Origin: Bacteroidota bacterium
Lineage (GTDB): Bacteria; Bacteroidota; Bacteroidia; Bacteroidales; NBLH01
Assembly (NCBI GenBank): GCA_025361565.1
Contig: JANYKN010000189.1
Span: 62,001-126,000, forward strand
DNA: 64,000 nucleotides
Direction: 5' to 3'
The notes beneath the pieces are model-generated. The model did not search any database. It was not told where the DNA came from and saw only the letters and a program-made list of their open reading frames with translations. The position numbers and the translations under genes were made by a program. Shown here in pieces: positions 30,510-40,437 of the stretch. Within the stretch, counting starts at the first letter, position 1; each line of letters opens with the position of its first letter.

Positions 30510-33470
30510 ATGAAACAACTAACCTTTCATCTATTAAAAAAATATCTTCTAATCAGCATGAGCCTATTTTTAGGACTTATCCTGATAGAACAAAACATGA
30601 AAGCACAGGAAAATACTGCTCTTGTTTCTGGAGTTGTAACTGATATTACAGGTGGTTTACCCATGCCAGGTGTTAACGTCATGATTAAGGGTAGCCAAAC
30701 TGGAACTGTAACAAATCTAAATGGAGAGTTTTCCCTTTCTGTGCCCACAAAATCCATTTTGGTTTTCACATTTATTGGTTATCAAACCTTTGAAATTGAA
30801 ACAGGCACAGAACAAACACAAACCATTAATGTACAAATGGTTGAAGCCAGTCAAGACCTGAACGAAGTTGTAGTAATTGGGTACGGTTCTACCTTAAAAA
30901 AAGAAATTACCGGATCAATTTCGTCCATTAAATCAGATGAATTTAATAAGGGAGCTTATAGTGATGCAATGGGATTAATTCAGGGCAAAGTAGCAGGATT
31001 AAGTATCAGCAAGCCAGATGGATCGGATCCTATGGCAGGATATAAGATTATTCTCAGGGGTACAAATACATTGACATCGGGACAGGGACCACTTATTATA
31101 ATTGATGGAGTGGCTGGTGCCGAATTGAAAAACATCAATTTTGAAGATGTTGAATCTTTTGATGTATTAAAAGATGGATCAGCTGCCGCTATATATGGAA
31201 CCAGAGGAACAAACGGAGTTATCATTATTACTACAAAAAGAGCAAAATCAGGAAAAGCAACTATCGAATATTCCGGCAATGTGAGCTGTCAGGTTGCTCC
31301 AAGAAGCGTACAAACCTTAAGCCCTGATGAATTCAGATATGCAATTAATACATATGCTCCAGATAAAGCAGGCAGTATTTACGATTCAAATACCAATTGG
31401 TTTGATGAAATTACAAGGAAATCGCCAATCAGTCAAAAACATAGCTTGTCTTTAACCGGAGGTACTGAGACTTTTTCGCACAGAACAACTTTTAATGTTG
31501 AAATGAATAATGGATTATTGCGCGATAATGAATCCAATAAATATCTTTTCAAAACCAATATTAAACAAAAAGCCTTCAATGATTATTTAGAACTCGACTA
31601 CAATTTAATTTTAGGAATGAGAAATTATAAGCCTGCCAATTATGATTTATTTTACCAGGCATTCATTCAAAACCCTACTCAACCAGTTTATGATGCAACT
31701 AATACCGAGTATGGCGGATATTCAAGTCTTCCAGGTATTGAATATTATAATCCGGTAGCTATGCTAAATGAACGCCAACGAAATGGCAAAACCACAGATA
31801 TAACACCTAATGTAATTGCAAAACTAAAAATCATAAAAGGACTCAATTTTATTAATTTTCTTTCGTTTGAAGGATCTTCTTACGAAGAAACATCTTTTCG
31901 TTCACAATATTATCCAAGTAGAATTGGAAGAGATGGGGAAGCAGAAATTGCCAATGGTAGTTCTTATAAAATTCAATATGAGAGCACCCTTAATTATTCC
32001 GTTGATATCAAAAAACATACTATTCAGGCTGTAGCAGGATATTCCTATCAGGAATCGGGCTCAAATAGTAATTACATGATAAATTCCGGATTTGATACTG
32101 ATTTTTATGGAGTGAACAATATTGGAGAAGGCTCAGCCCTCCAACAAGGTCTTGGAGAAATGGGTTCCTACAAAGAATCAAATAAATTGATTGCTTTCTT
32201 TGGCCGTGTCATGTATAATTTCAACGATAAATACTTTGCAAACATTTCAATTAGAAGAGAAGGCTCTTCCAGATTTGGGGAAAACAATAAATGGGGAAAT
32301 TTTCCTGCAGCAAGCGTTGGATGGAGAATTAGCCAGGAAGGTTTTATGAAAAACGTGAAATGGCTAAAAGATTTAAAACTTAGAGCAGGATACGGAGTTA
32401 CAGGAAACCAGGATTTTGATAATTATAAATCGCTCATATTGATGGGTAAGGCCGGTAAATTCTATTACAATGGCGAATGGATTAATTCTTATCAGCCTAC
32501 ATCTAATCCAAATCCAGATTTAAGATGGGAAAGAAAACAAGAAATAAATATTGGACTTGATTTTTCAATCTTAAATAACAGGATCGGTGGTACATTGGAC
32601 ATCTATACACGTAAAAGTACAGATCTACTTTATACTTACGATGTTTCGGTACCTCCATATATTTATAATAAACTATTCACCAATGTGGGCACCATCAGTA
32701 ACCAGGGTATTGAATTCACACTTAATCTCGTTCCAATAAAAAATCAAAGTTTTAATTGGACTTCTATTTTCACCTTTAGTAAAAACACCAATAAACTTGT
32801 TAAATTCTCAAACGAAGAGTTTACCAATAAATATATCGATGTTGGTTGGATTGGAGGCTCGCTTCCACAATATTCTCAGAGAATAGAAGAAGGAAGAAGT
32901 CTGGGTTCATTTTACGGACCAGTTTGGTTAGAAGTGGATAAGAATGGAAGGGATAAATTCAAAAATCAAAATCCATTAGGAGCAGTAAGCGCTGATAAAT
33001 ATGAATATATGGGAAATGCATATCCTGCATTTACTCTTGGATGGAGCAATTCAATGAATTATAAAAAATTTGATCTTAATTTTGCTTTAAGAGCAAGTAT
33101 TGGTGGTGATGTTTTAAATCTTTATCGTGCCTATTACGAAAATTGGCAAACCATCGGCACAAGAAATATTGTACACACTCAGTTAGAAAATCCTGAATTC
33201 GTTGGAAACGCAGTTTATTCATCAAAATATGTTGAAGACGCCACATTTATAAAACTTGATAATGTTTCTCTGGGATATTTATTAAATTTTAAGTCTAAAT
33301 ATATATCAGCGATACATTTCTCTTTAACCGCTCAGGATGTATTTTGTTTAACCAAATATAAAGGTTTGGATCCTGAAGCTAATCTTAGCGGCCTGGAACC
33401 AGGAATTGAATATTTGTCGTATTATCCGAGAACAACAACTTTAACATTCGGACTTAACATTACATTCTAA
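30510..33470 (+). CDS. SusC/RagA family TonB-dependent outer-membrane transporter
   Basis: Outer-membrane importer of 986 residues for a bulky nutrient, energised by TonB. After a signal peptide (to about residue 33) comes the carboxypeptidase-like domain (VSGVVTDITGGLPMPGVNVM, about 39-58; LNGEFSLSVPTKSILVFTFIGYQ). The TonB-box-like DLNEVVVIGYG follows, then the plug with QGKVAGLSISKPDG, PLIIIDGVAG and DGSAAAIYGTRGTNGVIIIT. The beta-barrel ends ...TLTFGLNITF with the terminal Phe expected for BAM recognition. It pairs with the SusD gene 17 bases downstream. The ligand is probably ribose-containing (nucleoside or ADP-ribose-like), judged from the operon rather than from the sequence itself. 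Confidence 0.95.
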   Translation: MKQLTFHLLKKYLLISMSLFLGLILIEQNMKAQENTALVSGVVTDITGGLPMPGVNVMIKGSQTGTVTNLNGEFSLSVPTKSILVFTFIGYQTFEIETGTEQTQTINVQMVEASQDLNEVVVIGYGSTLKKEITGSISSIKSDEFNKGAYSDAMGLIQGKVAGLSISKPDGSDPMAGYKIILRGTNTLTSGQGPLIIIDGVAGAELKNINFEDVESFDVLKDGSAAAIYGTRGTNGVIIITTKRAKSGKATIEYSGNVSCQVAPRSVQTLSPDEFRYAINTYAPDKAGSIYDSNTNWFDEITRKSPISQKHSLSLTGGTETFSHRTTFNVEMNNGLLRDNESNKYLFKTNIKQKAFNDYLELDYNLILGMRNYKPANYDLFYQAFIQNPTQPVYDATNTEYGGYSSLPGIEYYNPVAMLNERQRNGKTTDITPNVIAKLKIIKGLNFINFLSFEGSSYEETSFRSQYYPSRIGRDGEAEIANGSSYKIQYESTLNYSVDIKKHTIQAVAGYSYQESGSNSNYMINSGFDTDFYGVNNIGEGSALQQGLGEMGSYKESNKLIAFFGRVMYNFNDKYFANISIRREGSSRFGENNKWGNFPAASVGWRISQEGFMKNVKWLKDLKLRAGYGVTGNQDFDNYKSLILMGKAGKFYYNGEWINSYQPTSNPNPDLRWERKQEINIGLDFSILNNRIGGTLDIYTRKSTDLLYTYDVSVPPYIYNKLFTNVGTISNQGIEFTLNLVPIKNQSFNWTSIFTFSKNTNKLVKFSNEEFTNKYIDVGWIGGSLPQYSQRIEEGRSLGSFYGPVWLEVDKNGRDKFKNQNPLGAVSADKYEYMGNAYPAFTLGWSNSMNYKKFDLNFALRASIGGDVLNLYRAYYENWQTIGTRNIVHTQLENPEFVGNAVYSSKYVEDATFIKLDNVSLGYLLNFKSKYISAIHFSLTAQDVFCLTKYKGLDPEANLSGLEPGIEYLSYYPRTTTLTFGLNITF

Positions 33471-33487
33471 TACAAAATTAAAACTGA

Positions 33488-35002
33488 ATGGTCATGAATA
33501 AAAAAATAATCATATTAATCAATTTCATATTGATATTGAGCTTCTTATCCTGCACAGATTTAACCGAACAAGTATATTCTGATATTCCTCTTAATCAATT
33601 TTTCAATACTGAGAAAGATGTATTAATGAATGCAGGACGTGCCTATACCAAACTTCAAAGCTATCCCGAAGAGTTTAGTTTGTGGACTCTTGATGAGATT
33701 GCATCTGATGAAATGGTGGCTCCAGGTCGTGATGATGGATTTGTTTGGGATGGAGGCCGTTGGGATCAAATACAAAAACATAATGTTAATCCTACCAATA
33801 AAATTCTAACCCTTGCCTGGGGATTTGTATTCGAAGGTATCAGCGCATGCAACGAAGTACTTTATGAAACTGAATCATCTCCAATTGAATTTGAAGGAAA
33901 AGATAAAATTGTAGCCGAAATTAAAGTATTAAGAGCTTTTTTTTATTATTGGGCAATCGATAATTGGGGAAATGTTCCCTTTTCAATCGATTTTACTGAT
34001 AGAACTTTACCAGAACAAAAAGACAGGTTGTTCATTTACAGTTTCCTGATAGACGAAATCACTAGTAATGTAGACAAACTTCAGCAAATGCCAGATGCTT
34101 CATATTATGGAAGGGTTACACAAGGAATGGCTTATACCCTTCTTGCTAAGATTTACATGAATGCTCTGGAATGGACAGGAACTGCTAAATGGCAGGAAGC
34201 TATTGACGCTTGTGATAAAGTTATAAGCACAAACGCATATCAAATTGAAGATGATTATTTTACAAATTTCAAAGTCAATAATGAAATATCTACCGAAAAC
34301 ATTTTTGTAATACCAATGCATTCAATCTATACCAAAGATAATTTCTATTGGTATACACTAACACTTAATGATGCAAGCCGTGCTACATTTGACTTCAAAG
34401 GCAATATGTGGGATGAATTTGTACTTGAGCCTGGTTATTTGGATAAATATGCAACTAACGATATTCGTCAAAAAGCTTTCCTGTTTGGCCAGCAAAAAGA
34501 TAAAAATGGGATTGACATTGTAATCGACGGAGAACCTTTTATTTATACTCCAACTGTTGACAATTATATGTCACGAAAAAAATGGGAAGGTGCAAGATGT
34601 TGCAAGTATGAATATCAACCCAACCTGGAATATTATGTGAATGATATGGAAAATGATTATGTTATTTTCAGATATGCCGATGTTTTACTTACCAAATTAG
34701 AAGCTTTAAATAGGCTTGGAAGAGCAAGTGAAATGCTTGCAGACCCGGATTTGAATAAAATTCATACCAGGGCTGGTCTTGATCCTTATACGATTGCAGA
34801 TCTTACCGATACAGAATTATTAAATGAATTGGGTCGCGAATTTGCATGGGAAGGCCATAGAAGGCAAGATCAAATACGATTTGGAGTTTGGGGAGATACA
34901 TGGTGGAGTAAACCTGCATCAGGGCCAAATGCTAAACTATTTCCAATTCCAATATCAGTGATAAACGCAAATCAGAATCTGATTCAAAACCCTGGTTACT
35001 AA
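33488..35002 (+). CDS. SusD/RagB family nutrient-binding outer-membrane lipoprotein
   Basis: Surface lipoprotein that caps the SusC transporter and captures the ligand. The 504-residue protein has a lipobox LSFLSC with the lipidated Cys at about 22. Typical SusD helices follow (EKDVLMNAGRAYTKLQSYP, FEGISACNEVLYE, EIKVLRAFFYYWAIDNWGNVPF). The middle has TPR-like YTLLAKIYMNALEWTGTAKWQEAIDACDKV, and the conserved C-terminal part is FRYADVLLTKLEALNRLG then REFAWEGHRRQDQIRFG. Either ATG (33488 or 33494) gives the same mature protein. It follows susC directly and precedes the glycohydrolases by 10 bases. Confidence 0.95.
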   Translation: MVMNKKIIILINFILILSFLSCTDLTEQVYSDIPLNQFFNTEKDVLMNAGRAYTKLQSYPEEFSLWTLDEIASDEMVAPGRDDGFVWDGGRWDQIQKHNVNPTNKILTLAWGFVFEGISACNEVLYETESSPIEFEGKDKIVAEIKVLRAFFYYWAIDNWGNVPFSIDFTDRTLPEQKDRLFIYSFLIDEITSNVDKLQQMPDASYYGRVTQGMAYTLLAKIYMNALEWTGTAKWQEAIDACDKVISTNAYQIEDDYFTNFKVNNEISTENIFVIPMHSIYTKDNFYWYTLTLNDASRATFDFKGNMWDEFVLEPGYLDKYATNDIRQKAFLFGQQKDKNGIDIVIDGEPFIYTPTVDNYMSRKKWEGARCCKYEYQPNLEYYVNDMENDYVIFRYADVLLTKLEALNRLGRASEMLADPDLNKIHTRAGLDPYTIADLTDTELLNELGREFAWEGHRRQDQIRFGVWGDTWWSKPASGPNAKLFPIPISVINANQNLIQNPGY

Positions 35003-35012
35003 ATTGATTGAA

Positions 35013-37022
35013 ATGCAAAAGAAATTCAGGATATATATTTTATTTATTTTAATCTCTGTTCTGTGTTTTTCGCAGCTTAGCTTATCTCAAAGTAAAACTT
35101 ACAAAATAAAAGTAAGTGAGCTAAGGGATAAGATTGCTGCTGCATGGATTGGCCAGATGATAGGCAATATGTATGGATTGCCACATGAAGGAAAATATAT
35201 ACTAACGCCCGGTCCCGAAAAATGGCCTTATGGTTATAGCAAAAGTCTGGACAAATTAAAAAAATACGAAGGTGCTTTTTCCGACGATGACACGGATGTA
35301 GAATACATGTATCTTTTAAAGATGGAAAAATTTGGAATAGAACCATCCTACGAGCAATTAAGGGAAGCATGGATGTATCACATCAGGGACAGGGTTTGGC
35401 TGGCAAACCGCGGCGCACTTGGACTCATGCATTTTGGATATACTCCGCCTTTTACAGGGAGTAAAGACATTAATCCACATTGGTTCCAGATTGATCCACA
35501 GCTTATCAATGAGATTTGGGCCTATACAGCTCCCTGTATGGTAAAATATGCCTCTGAAAAGTCAGATTGGGCAGCACGTATTACAAGCGACGATTGGGGT
35601 ATTGAGCCAACCATTCATTATGGAGCTATGTATGCAGCTGCTTTTTTCGAAAAAGATATCAGAAAACTGATTGAAATCGGTTTAAAAGAGCTTCCTCAAA
35701 ATGGTCGTTATGCTCAAACTGTGCGCGATATGATTGTATTGCATGATAAATATCCGAATAACTGGCAAGAAGCAAGAAGAGAAATGTCTGATAAATATTA
35801 CGTTACAGAACCTGATATGACCAAAACCATTTGGAATGCCAATTTAAATGGGGCTTGCGCTATTCTGGCCATGTTGTATGGTAATGGCCAATTTCAGCGT
35901 ACACTGGACCTGTCATGTGCCATGGGTTTCGATGCAGATAATCAGGCAGCAACCGTTGCAGGTTTGTTAGGCGTTATAAATGGAATGAAGGGATTACCAG
36001 AAAATCTGTATCTTCCGATTGAAGGTTGGAAGTTGCCTTTTAATGACCGATATATTAATATTACCCGCTATGATCTTCCTGATGCCAGCATCAATGATAT
36101 GATAGACAGAACTTTGAAAGCAAGTATCAATCTGATAATTGCAAAAGGTGGAAAAATAAGTGGAAACAAAGGAAAAGAAACTATAACAATCAATAGCAAT
36201 GCAACATTTGATTCTCCACTTGAATTCTCAATTGGTCCACCACCTAGAATCGAAGTGGGTCAAACAATTGATTATAATTATTATAGCTCAACCAATAAAA
36301 ATTATAGTTGGAAATTAATTTCAGGCAAGCTGCCTGAAGGACTTCAATTTGATAAAGGCCATTTATCAGGGAAAACCTCAATTCCGGGAGTTTATCCCAT
36401 TAGTCTACAGTTGGAAAATAAAGGAAAAACCATTCGAAAATATTTCGAAATATTGGTCAGAAATATAAATATTGCACCTGAGGCTGATTCTGTGATTGCA
36501 AACATCAGAACATTAAATGAAGCTGTACTTGATTCGTGCTGGTATACCTTTGGCAAATCGATGTACGCCAAAAATGTAGATGTAATCCGCGATGGCAAAA
36601 TCTCAGGGCCTGGTTCTGTATTCTATAGCCTGGCCGAAAAATCCAATTTGCCAAAAGTTGATTATTATGGATATGCATGGAAACTGGAGCAAGATATTGA
36701 TATGATTGCTTTCCACACAGGTTGTATGGAAGAATTCGGTGGGTGGTTCACTTCCTTAAATGTTCAGTATATGGATGAAAAAGGTAAATGGCAAGCGGTT
36801 GAGAAAACGACAATAAATCCTCCACTACCTGAAACAGACAATGTATTTTATCAACCACATTTTGTCGAATATATTTTGCGTTTCAATCCAGTCAAAACAA
36901 AGGCAATCCGTATAATTGGTGATGCTAAAATACAATCGCACTGGAATAAATACACAAAAAATGTATCTGGATTTACATCAATTACCGAATTAAGTGTTTA
37001 TCAATCAACACAAGAGAAATAA
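35013..37022 (+). CDS. exported ADP-ribosylglycohydrolase-family protein with Ig-like and C-terminal domains
   Basis: Exported protein of 669 residues. The N-terminal domain (about 35-385) belongs to the ADP-ribosylglycohydrolase (DraG/ARH) family. IAAAWIGQMIGNMYGLPHEG is followed by the metal-binding acidic stretch FSDDDTDVEYMYLL (about 90-103). The second metal site is GFDADNQAATVAGLLG. A small putative Ig-like domain follows (about 420-490; YSWKLISGKLPEGLQFDKG). Next comes a C-terminal region of roughly 180 residues, with ADSVIANIRTLNEAVLDSCW and AIRIIGDAKI, that resembles a carbohydrate-binding jelly roll. Family enzymes hydrolyse ADP-ribose or similar N-/O-glycosidic links. The signal peptide makes this one periplasmic or surface-located. 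ATG 35013 is preferred to TTG 35004. It is one of three related enzymes in the operon. Confidence 0.85.
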   Translation: MQKKFRIYILFILISVLCFSQLSLSQSKTYKIKVSELRDKIAAAWIGQMIGNMYGLPHEGKYILTPGPEKWPYGYSKSLDKLKKYEGAFSDDDTDVEYMYLLKMEKFGIEPSYEQLREAWMYHIRDRVWLANRGALGLMHFGYTPPFTGSKDINPHWFQIDPQLINEIWAYTAPCMVKYASEKSDWAARITSDDWGIEPTIHYGAMYAAAFFEKDIRKLIEIGLKELPQNGRYAQTVRDMIVLHDKYPNNWQEARREMSDKYYVTEPDMTKTIWNANLNGACAILAMLYGNGQFQRTLDLSCAMGFDADNQAATVAGLLGVINGMKGLPENLYLPIEGWKLPFNDRYINITRYDLPDASINDMIDRTLKASINLIIAKGGKISGNKGKETITINSNATFDSPLEFSIGPPPRIEVGQTIDYNYYSSTNKNYSWKLISGKLPEGLQFDKGHLSGKTSIPGVYPISLQLENKGKTIRKYFEILVRNINIAPEADSVIANIRTLNEAVLDSCWYTFGKSMYAKNVDVIRDGKISGPGSVFYSLAEKSNLPKVDYYGYAWKLEQDIDMIAFHTGCMEEFGGWFTSLNVQYMDEKGKWQAVEKTTINPPLPETDNVFYQPHFVEYILRFNPVKTKAIRIIGDAKIQSHWNKYTKNVSGFTSITELSVYQSTQEK

Positions 37023-37025
37023 AAC

Positions 37026-38660
37026 ATGGAGAAAAACAACAAGATATATTTACTTCTATTTTTGCTAAGCTTCATTTTGGCTTTCTCTTCTTGTTCTGAA
37101 AAGAATAATAAAGATGGTCTAAAGAAAGCTTCTTATATTATCTCAAAAGAAGAACTAAAGGAAAAAATCAAAGGAGGATGGGCTGGTCAAACCATTGGCG
37201 TTGTTTATGGTGCCCCGGTTGAATTCAAATATCAGGGATCGATTATTCCTGACTATCAGAATATTCCATGGCACGAAGGATATGTAAAATATTGGTGGGA
37301 TAAAAAACCGGGCCTTTTCGATGATATTTATACCGATTTGAATTTTGTCGATGTCTTTGAAAAATATGGCCTTAACGTTTCCATGGATACCATTGCAAAT
37401 CATTGGGCAGGAACAGCTTACCATTTGGCTCATGCAAACCAGGCTTCGAGGTATAATATATTGAATGGAATTATGCCTCCTCAATCAGGTAACTGGAAAA
37501 ATAATCCCCATGCCGATGATTTGGATTTTCAAATTGAATCGGATTTTATTGGTTTGATGGCGCCTGGAATGGTTAATTCAGCAACAGAAATTGCAAATCG
37601 AGTTGGACATATCATGAACAGTGGTGATGGATGGTATGGTGGTGTATTTGTTTCAGCTTTATATTCTTTGGCTTTTGTCACAGATGATGTGAACGAAATA
37701 GTGGAACAAGCTATAAAAACCATTCCTGAAAAAACCAAATTTCACAATTGTATTGCTGATGTTATCGGATGGCACAAACAATATCCAGATAACTGGCAGG
37801 CTTGTTGGTTTGAATTGCAAAAAAAATGGAATAATGATGTTGGTTGTCCAAAAGGAGTTTTTCTTTCTTTTGATATTGATGCCAAAATAAATTCTGCTTA
37901 CGTTGCCATCGGGCTTTTGTATGGTAAAGGAAATTTCACAAAATCAGTTGATATTGCAGCGCGATGTGGACAAGATGCAGATTGCAATCCAGCAACCGTT
38001 GGTGGTGTGTTGGGTGTAATGCTTGGATATTCAAAAATTCCTGCTTTCTGGCTTAAACCGCTTCAGGAAATTGAACTTTTAAAATTCGAAGGATCGCCTA
38101 TTTCATTGAGTACTGCTTATAACTTAAGCTACAAACATGCCTTGGAAACCATCAAACTTGCCGGTGGTTCAATCAATAAGGATAGCATTTCGATTCCTTT
38201 TTCAGAACCTATGCCAGTAGCTTTTGAACAGAATTTCGAAAAAACCTTTCCTACTTTTCGTGATAGGTTTGATAAATCTTTCACCGATGAACTTTTGTAC
38301 GATTTTGTAGGAAATGGATTTATTTTCTACGGAAATCTGGTAAAAACCTCTAAAATTGATAAAGATTATATCGATAGGGTTTCAAAAAGAGTTGGTTCAG
38401 AAGTATTTGGACTTGCAGAAACCGATGATACCTATGTTGCTGAATTGGAATTATATATTGATGGAAAATTAGACCAAAAAATAAAAATGCCAATGAAAAA
38501 TACTTCGCGCAGGCTTGAACCTGCATGGAAATATCAACTAACTGAAGGTAAACACAATGTAAGGCTTAAATGGCTAAATCCTGATAAGGATTACGAAATA
38601 AGGATTAATGATATTGTGATTTATTCCGAAAAACAAGCCAAAAGTAATTTGCCAAAATAA
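37026..38660 (+). CDS. ADP-ribosylglycohydrolase-family lipoprotein, second copy
   Basis: A 544-residue lipoprotein (lipobox ILAFSSC, Cys at about 23). The catalytic domain (about 45-375) shows KGGWAGQTIGVVYGAP, the first acidic cluster GLFDDIYTDLNFVDVFE and the characteristic NNPHADDLDFQIESDFIGL. The second metal site is CGQDADCNPATVGGVLGVML. The DDxYxDL form of motif 1 differs from the DDDTD of the preceding protein, so this and the next protein form a separate subgroup. The remaining 150 residues form an uncharacterised domain ending in beta-rich LKWLNPDKDYEIRINDIVIY. It resembles the single glycohydrolase gene of known rus loci in placement. Substrate is not established: ADP-ribose, nucleoside or another riboside are all possible. 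Confidence 0.85.
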   Translation: MEKNNKIYLLLFLLSFILAFSSCSEKNNKDGLKKASYIISKEELKEKIKGGWAGQTIGVVYGAPVEFKYQGSIIPDYQNIPWHEGYVKYWWDKKPGLFDDIYTDLNFVDVFEKYGLNVSMDTIANHWAGTAYHLAHANQASRYNILNGIMPPQSGNWKNNPHADDLDFQIESDFIGLMAPGMVNSATEIANRVGHIMNSGDGWYGGVFVSALYSLAFVTDDVNEIVEQAIKTIPEKTKFHNCIADVIGWHKQYPDNWQACWFELQKKWNNDVGCPKGVFLSFDIDAKINSAYVAIGLLYGKGNFTKSVDIAARCGQDADCNPATVGGVLGVMLGYSKIPAFWLKPLQEIELLKFEGSPISLSTAYNLSYKHALETIKLAGGSINKDSISIPFSEPMPVAFEQNFEKTFPTFRDRFDKSFTDELLYDFVGNGFIFYGNLVKTSKIDKDYIDRVSKRVGSEVFGLAETDDTYVAELELYIDGKLDQKIKMPMKNTSRRLEPAWKYQLTEGKHNVRLKWLNPDKDYEIRINDIVIYSEKQAKSNLPK

Positions 38661-38664
38661 AAGA

Positions 38665-40233
38665 ATGATGAAAAATGAAATGAAAAATATTTTCCTTCTA
38701 TTGCTTATCCTTTTGATTTCTTCGTGCGGAAGTAAAAGTAAAACCTCATCGGAACTTCCCGATAAAGTTACTTTATCCGAAAAGGTACTGAAAGACAAAA
38801 TCAAAGGTGGTTGGGCTGGTCAAACCATTGGCTGTACTTTTGGGGGACCAACAGAATTCAAATTTAAAGGAACCATGATTCAGGATTATCAGAATTTAAT
38901 TTGGTACGATACGTACATCAAAGAAATTTTTGAATCAGATCCAGGCCTTTACGACGATGTTTACATGGATTTAACTTTTGTTGAAGTGCTTGAAAGAGTT
39001 GGCCTCGAAGCCCCTGCTGATTCATTTGCCATTTCATTTGCAAAAGACGATTATAAATTATGGCATGCAAACCAAGTTGCGCGATACAATATTTTGAGTG
39101 GAATAATGCCACCCGCTTCCGGTAATTGGATGAATAATCCACACGCCGATGATATTGACTTTCAGATAGAAGCTGATTTTATTGGAATGATGACTCCCGG
39201 AATGATTAATACAGCCAACGTTTACAGTGATCGTGTTGGTCATATTATGAACTATGGCGACGGCTGGTATGGTGGAGCTTTTATGGCTGCCATGTATTCA
39301 ACTGCCTTTATATCTGACGATTTGGATTTTATTGTTTCACAAGGTTTAAAATCAATTCCGCAGAAAAGTAAATTTTATCAGGCAATAAGCGATGTAATCA
39401 AGTGGCACAAACAATATCCAGATGATTGGAAAAAATGCTGGTTTGAATTTGAAAAAAAGAATACCTCAGAAAAAGGCTGTCCCGAAGGAGTTTTCAACGC
39501 ATTTAATATCGATGCAAGTGTAAATGCAGCTTATGTGGTTATGGGTTTATTGTATGGCCAAAAAGATTTTTTCAAAACAATGAATATTGCTACACGCTGT
39601 GGACAGGATTCAGATTGCAACCCAGCAACTGCCGCTGGTATTCTAGGAGTTATTCTTGGTTATGATAAAATTCCTGCTTATTGGAAACCTGCGATTGAAA
39701 TGGTTCAAGATCTGAAATTTCCTTATACAGAGCTCACGTTGAAAAAAATATATGATGTAAGCTACAAGCATGCCATTGAGTTGATTACAAAAAATGGAGG
39801 CGAAATTGTAAACGGAAACATTAGCATAAAAATTCAAAAACCCGTAACTTTAAGATTAGAACAATCTTTTGAAGGAATTTATCCAACTAAAGAGTTATTG
39901 GTAAGAAAAGATTTTTTGGAGGAACCCATCAAATTGGATTTTACAGGTAATGGAATTGTTGTGTTGGGAAATGTTAAAAGTCAGTGCGGAGTATCAAAAA
40001 GTGATTATGTAGCTAATCTTGAAGTATATATTGACGGTTTAAAAACAGATCAAGTCAAAATGCCCTATGATTATATTATCCGTAAATACGATATCTACCA
40101 TAAATATTTGTTGAAAAACGGCAACCATCATATCGAAATAAAATGGTTGAATCAGAATCCTGATTTTAGGATTACCTTGAAATCATATGTAGTTTATAGT
40201 GATAAGCCAGAAAAACCATTTAAAATGAATTGA
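38665..40233 (+). CDS. ADP-ribosylglycohydrolase-family lipoprotein, third copy
   Basis: A 522-residue lipoprotein (LLILLISSC lipobox) and close paralogue of the gene before it. It has KGGWAGQTIGCTFGGP, GLYDDVYMDLTFVEVLE, NNPHADDIDFQIEADFIG, VGHIMNYGDGWYGGAF and CGQDSDCNPATAAGILGVIL. The second metal site therefore reads GQDSDCN against GQDADCN in copy two. The start is 4 bases after the upstream stop, so the genes are co-translated. Retention of both copies with intact metal motifs suggests slightly different substrates. The C-terminal domain again ends with IKWLNQNPDFRITLKSYVVY. It is followed by an intergenic palindrome and then by the esterase genes. Confidence 0.85.
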   Translation: MMKNEMKNIFLLLLILLISSCGSKSKTSSELPDKVTLSEKVLKDKIKGGWAGQTIGCTFGGPTEFKFKGTMIQDYQNLIWYDTYIKEIFESDPGLYDDVYMDLTFVEVLERVGLEAPADSFAISFAKDDYKLWHANQVARYNILSGIMPPASGNWMNNPHADDIDFQIEADFIGMMTPGMINTANVYSDRVGHIMNYGDGWYGGAFMAAMYSTAFISDDLDFIVSQGLKSIPQKSKFYQAISDVIKWHKQYPDDWKKCWFEFEKKNTSEKGCPEGVFNAFNIDASVNAAYVVMGLLYGQKDFFKTMNIATRCGQDSDCNPATAAGILGVILGYDKIPAYWKPAIEMVQDLKFPYTELTLKKIYDVSYKHAIELITKNGGEIVNGNISIKIQKPVTLRLEQSFEGIYPTKELLVRKDFLEEPIKLDFTGNGIVVLGNVKSQCGVSKSDYVANLEVYIDGLKTDQVKMPYDYIIRKYDIYHKYLLKNGNHHIEIKWLNQNPDFRITLKSYVVYSDKPEKPFKMN

Positions 40234-40246
40234 AGGAAATAATTAT

Positions 40247-40405
40247 AACTCAGTTATTAATACAAAATTTATAAATTAAGGTTCATAGATGAAGATGCAT
40301 TCATTATTCAAAAACGTTTCGACTTCGCTCAACGTGCAGCTTGCGCAAAACGTGCACCCTGAGCGGAGTCGAAGGGTATTTTCTTAACCTGACAAAACTG
40401 AGTTA
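40247..40405. repeat. dispersed palindromic repeat nested in a second inverted repeat
   Basis: The core palindrome has 21-base arms at 40318-40338 (TTCGACTTCGCTCA...) and 40353-40373 (...TGAGCGGAGTCGAA), with 18 of 21 positions paired. This sequence type is widely dispersed in Bacteroidota. Around it, AACTCAGTT (40247-40256 region) and AACTGAGTT (40396-40405 region) form an outer inverted repeat. It lies between the third glycohydrolase and the first esterase gene. Confidence 0.7.
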
Positions 40406-40437
40406 ATTATTATTGAAATTATCATACAATCAAAAAA

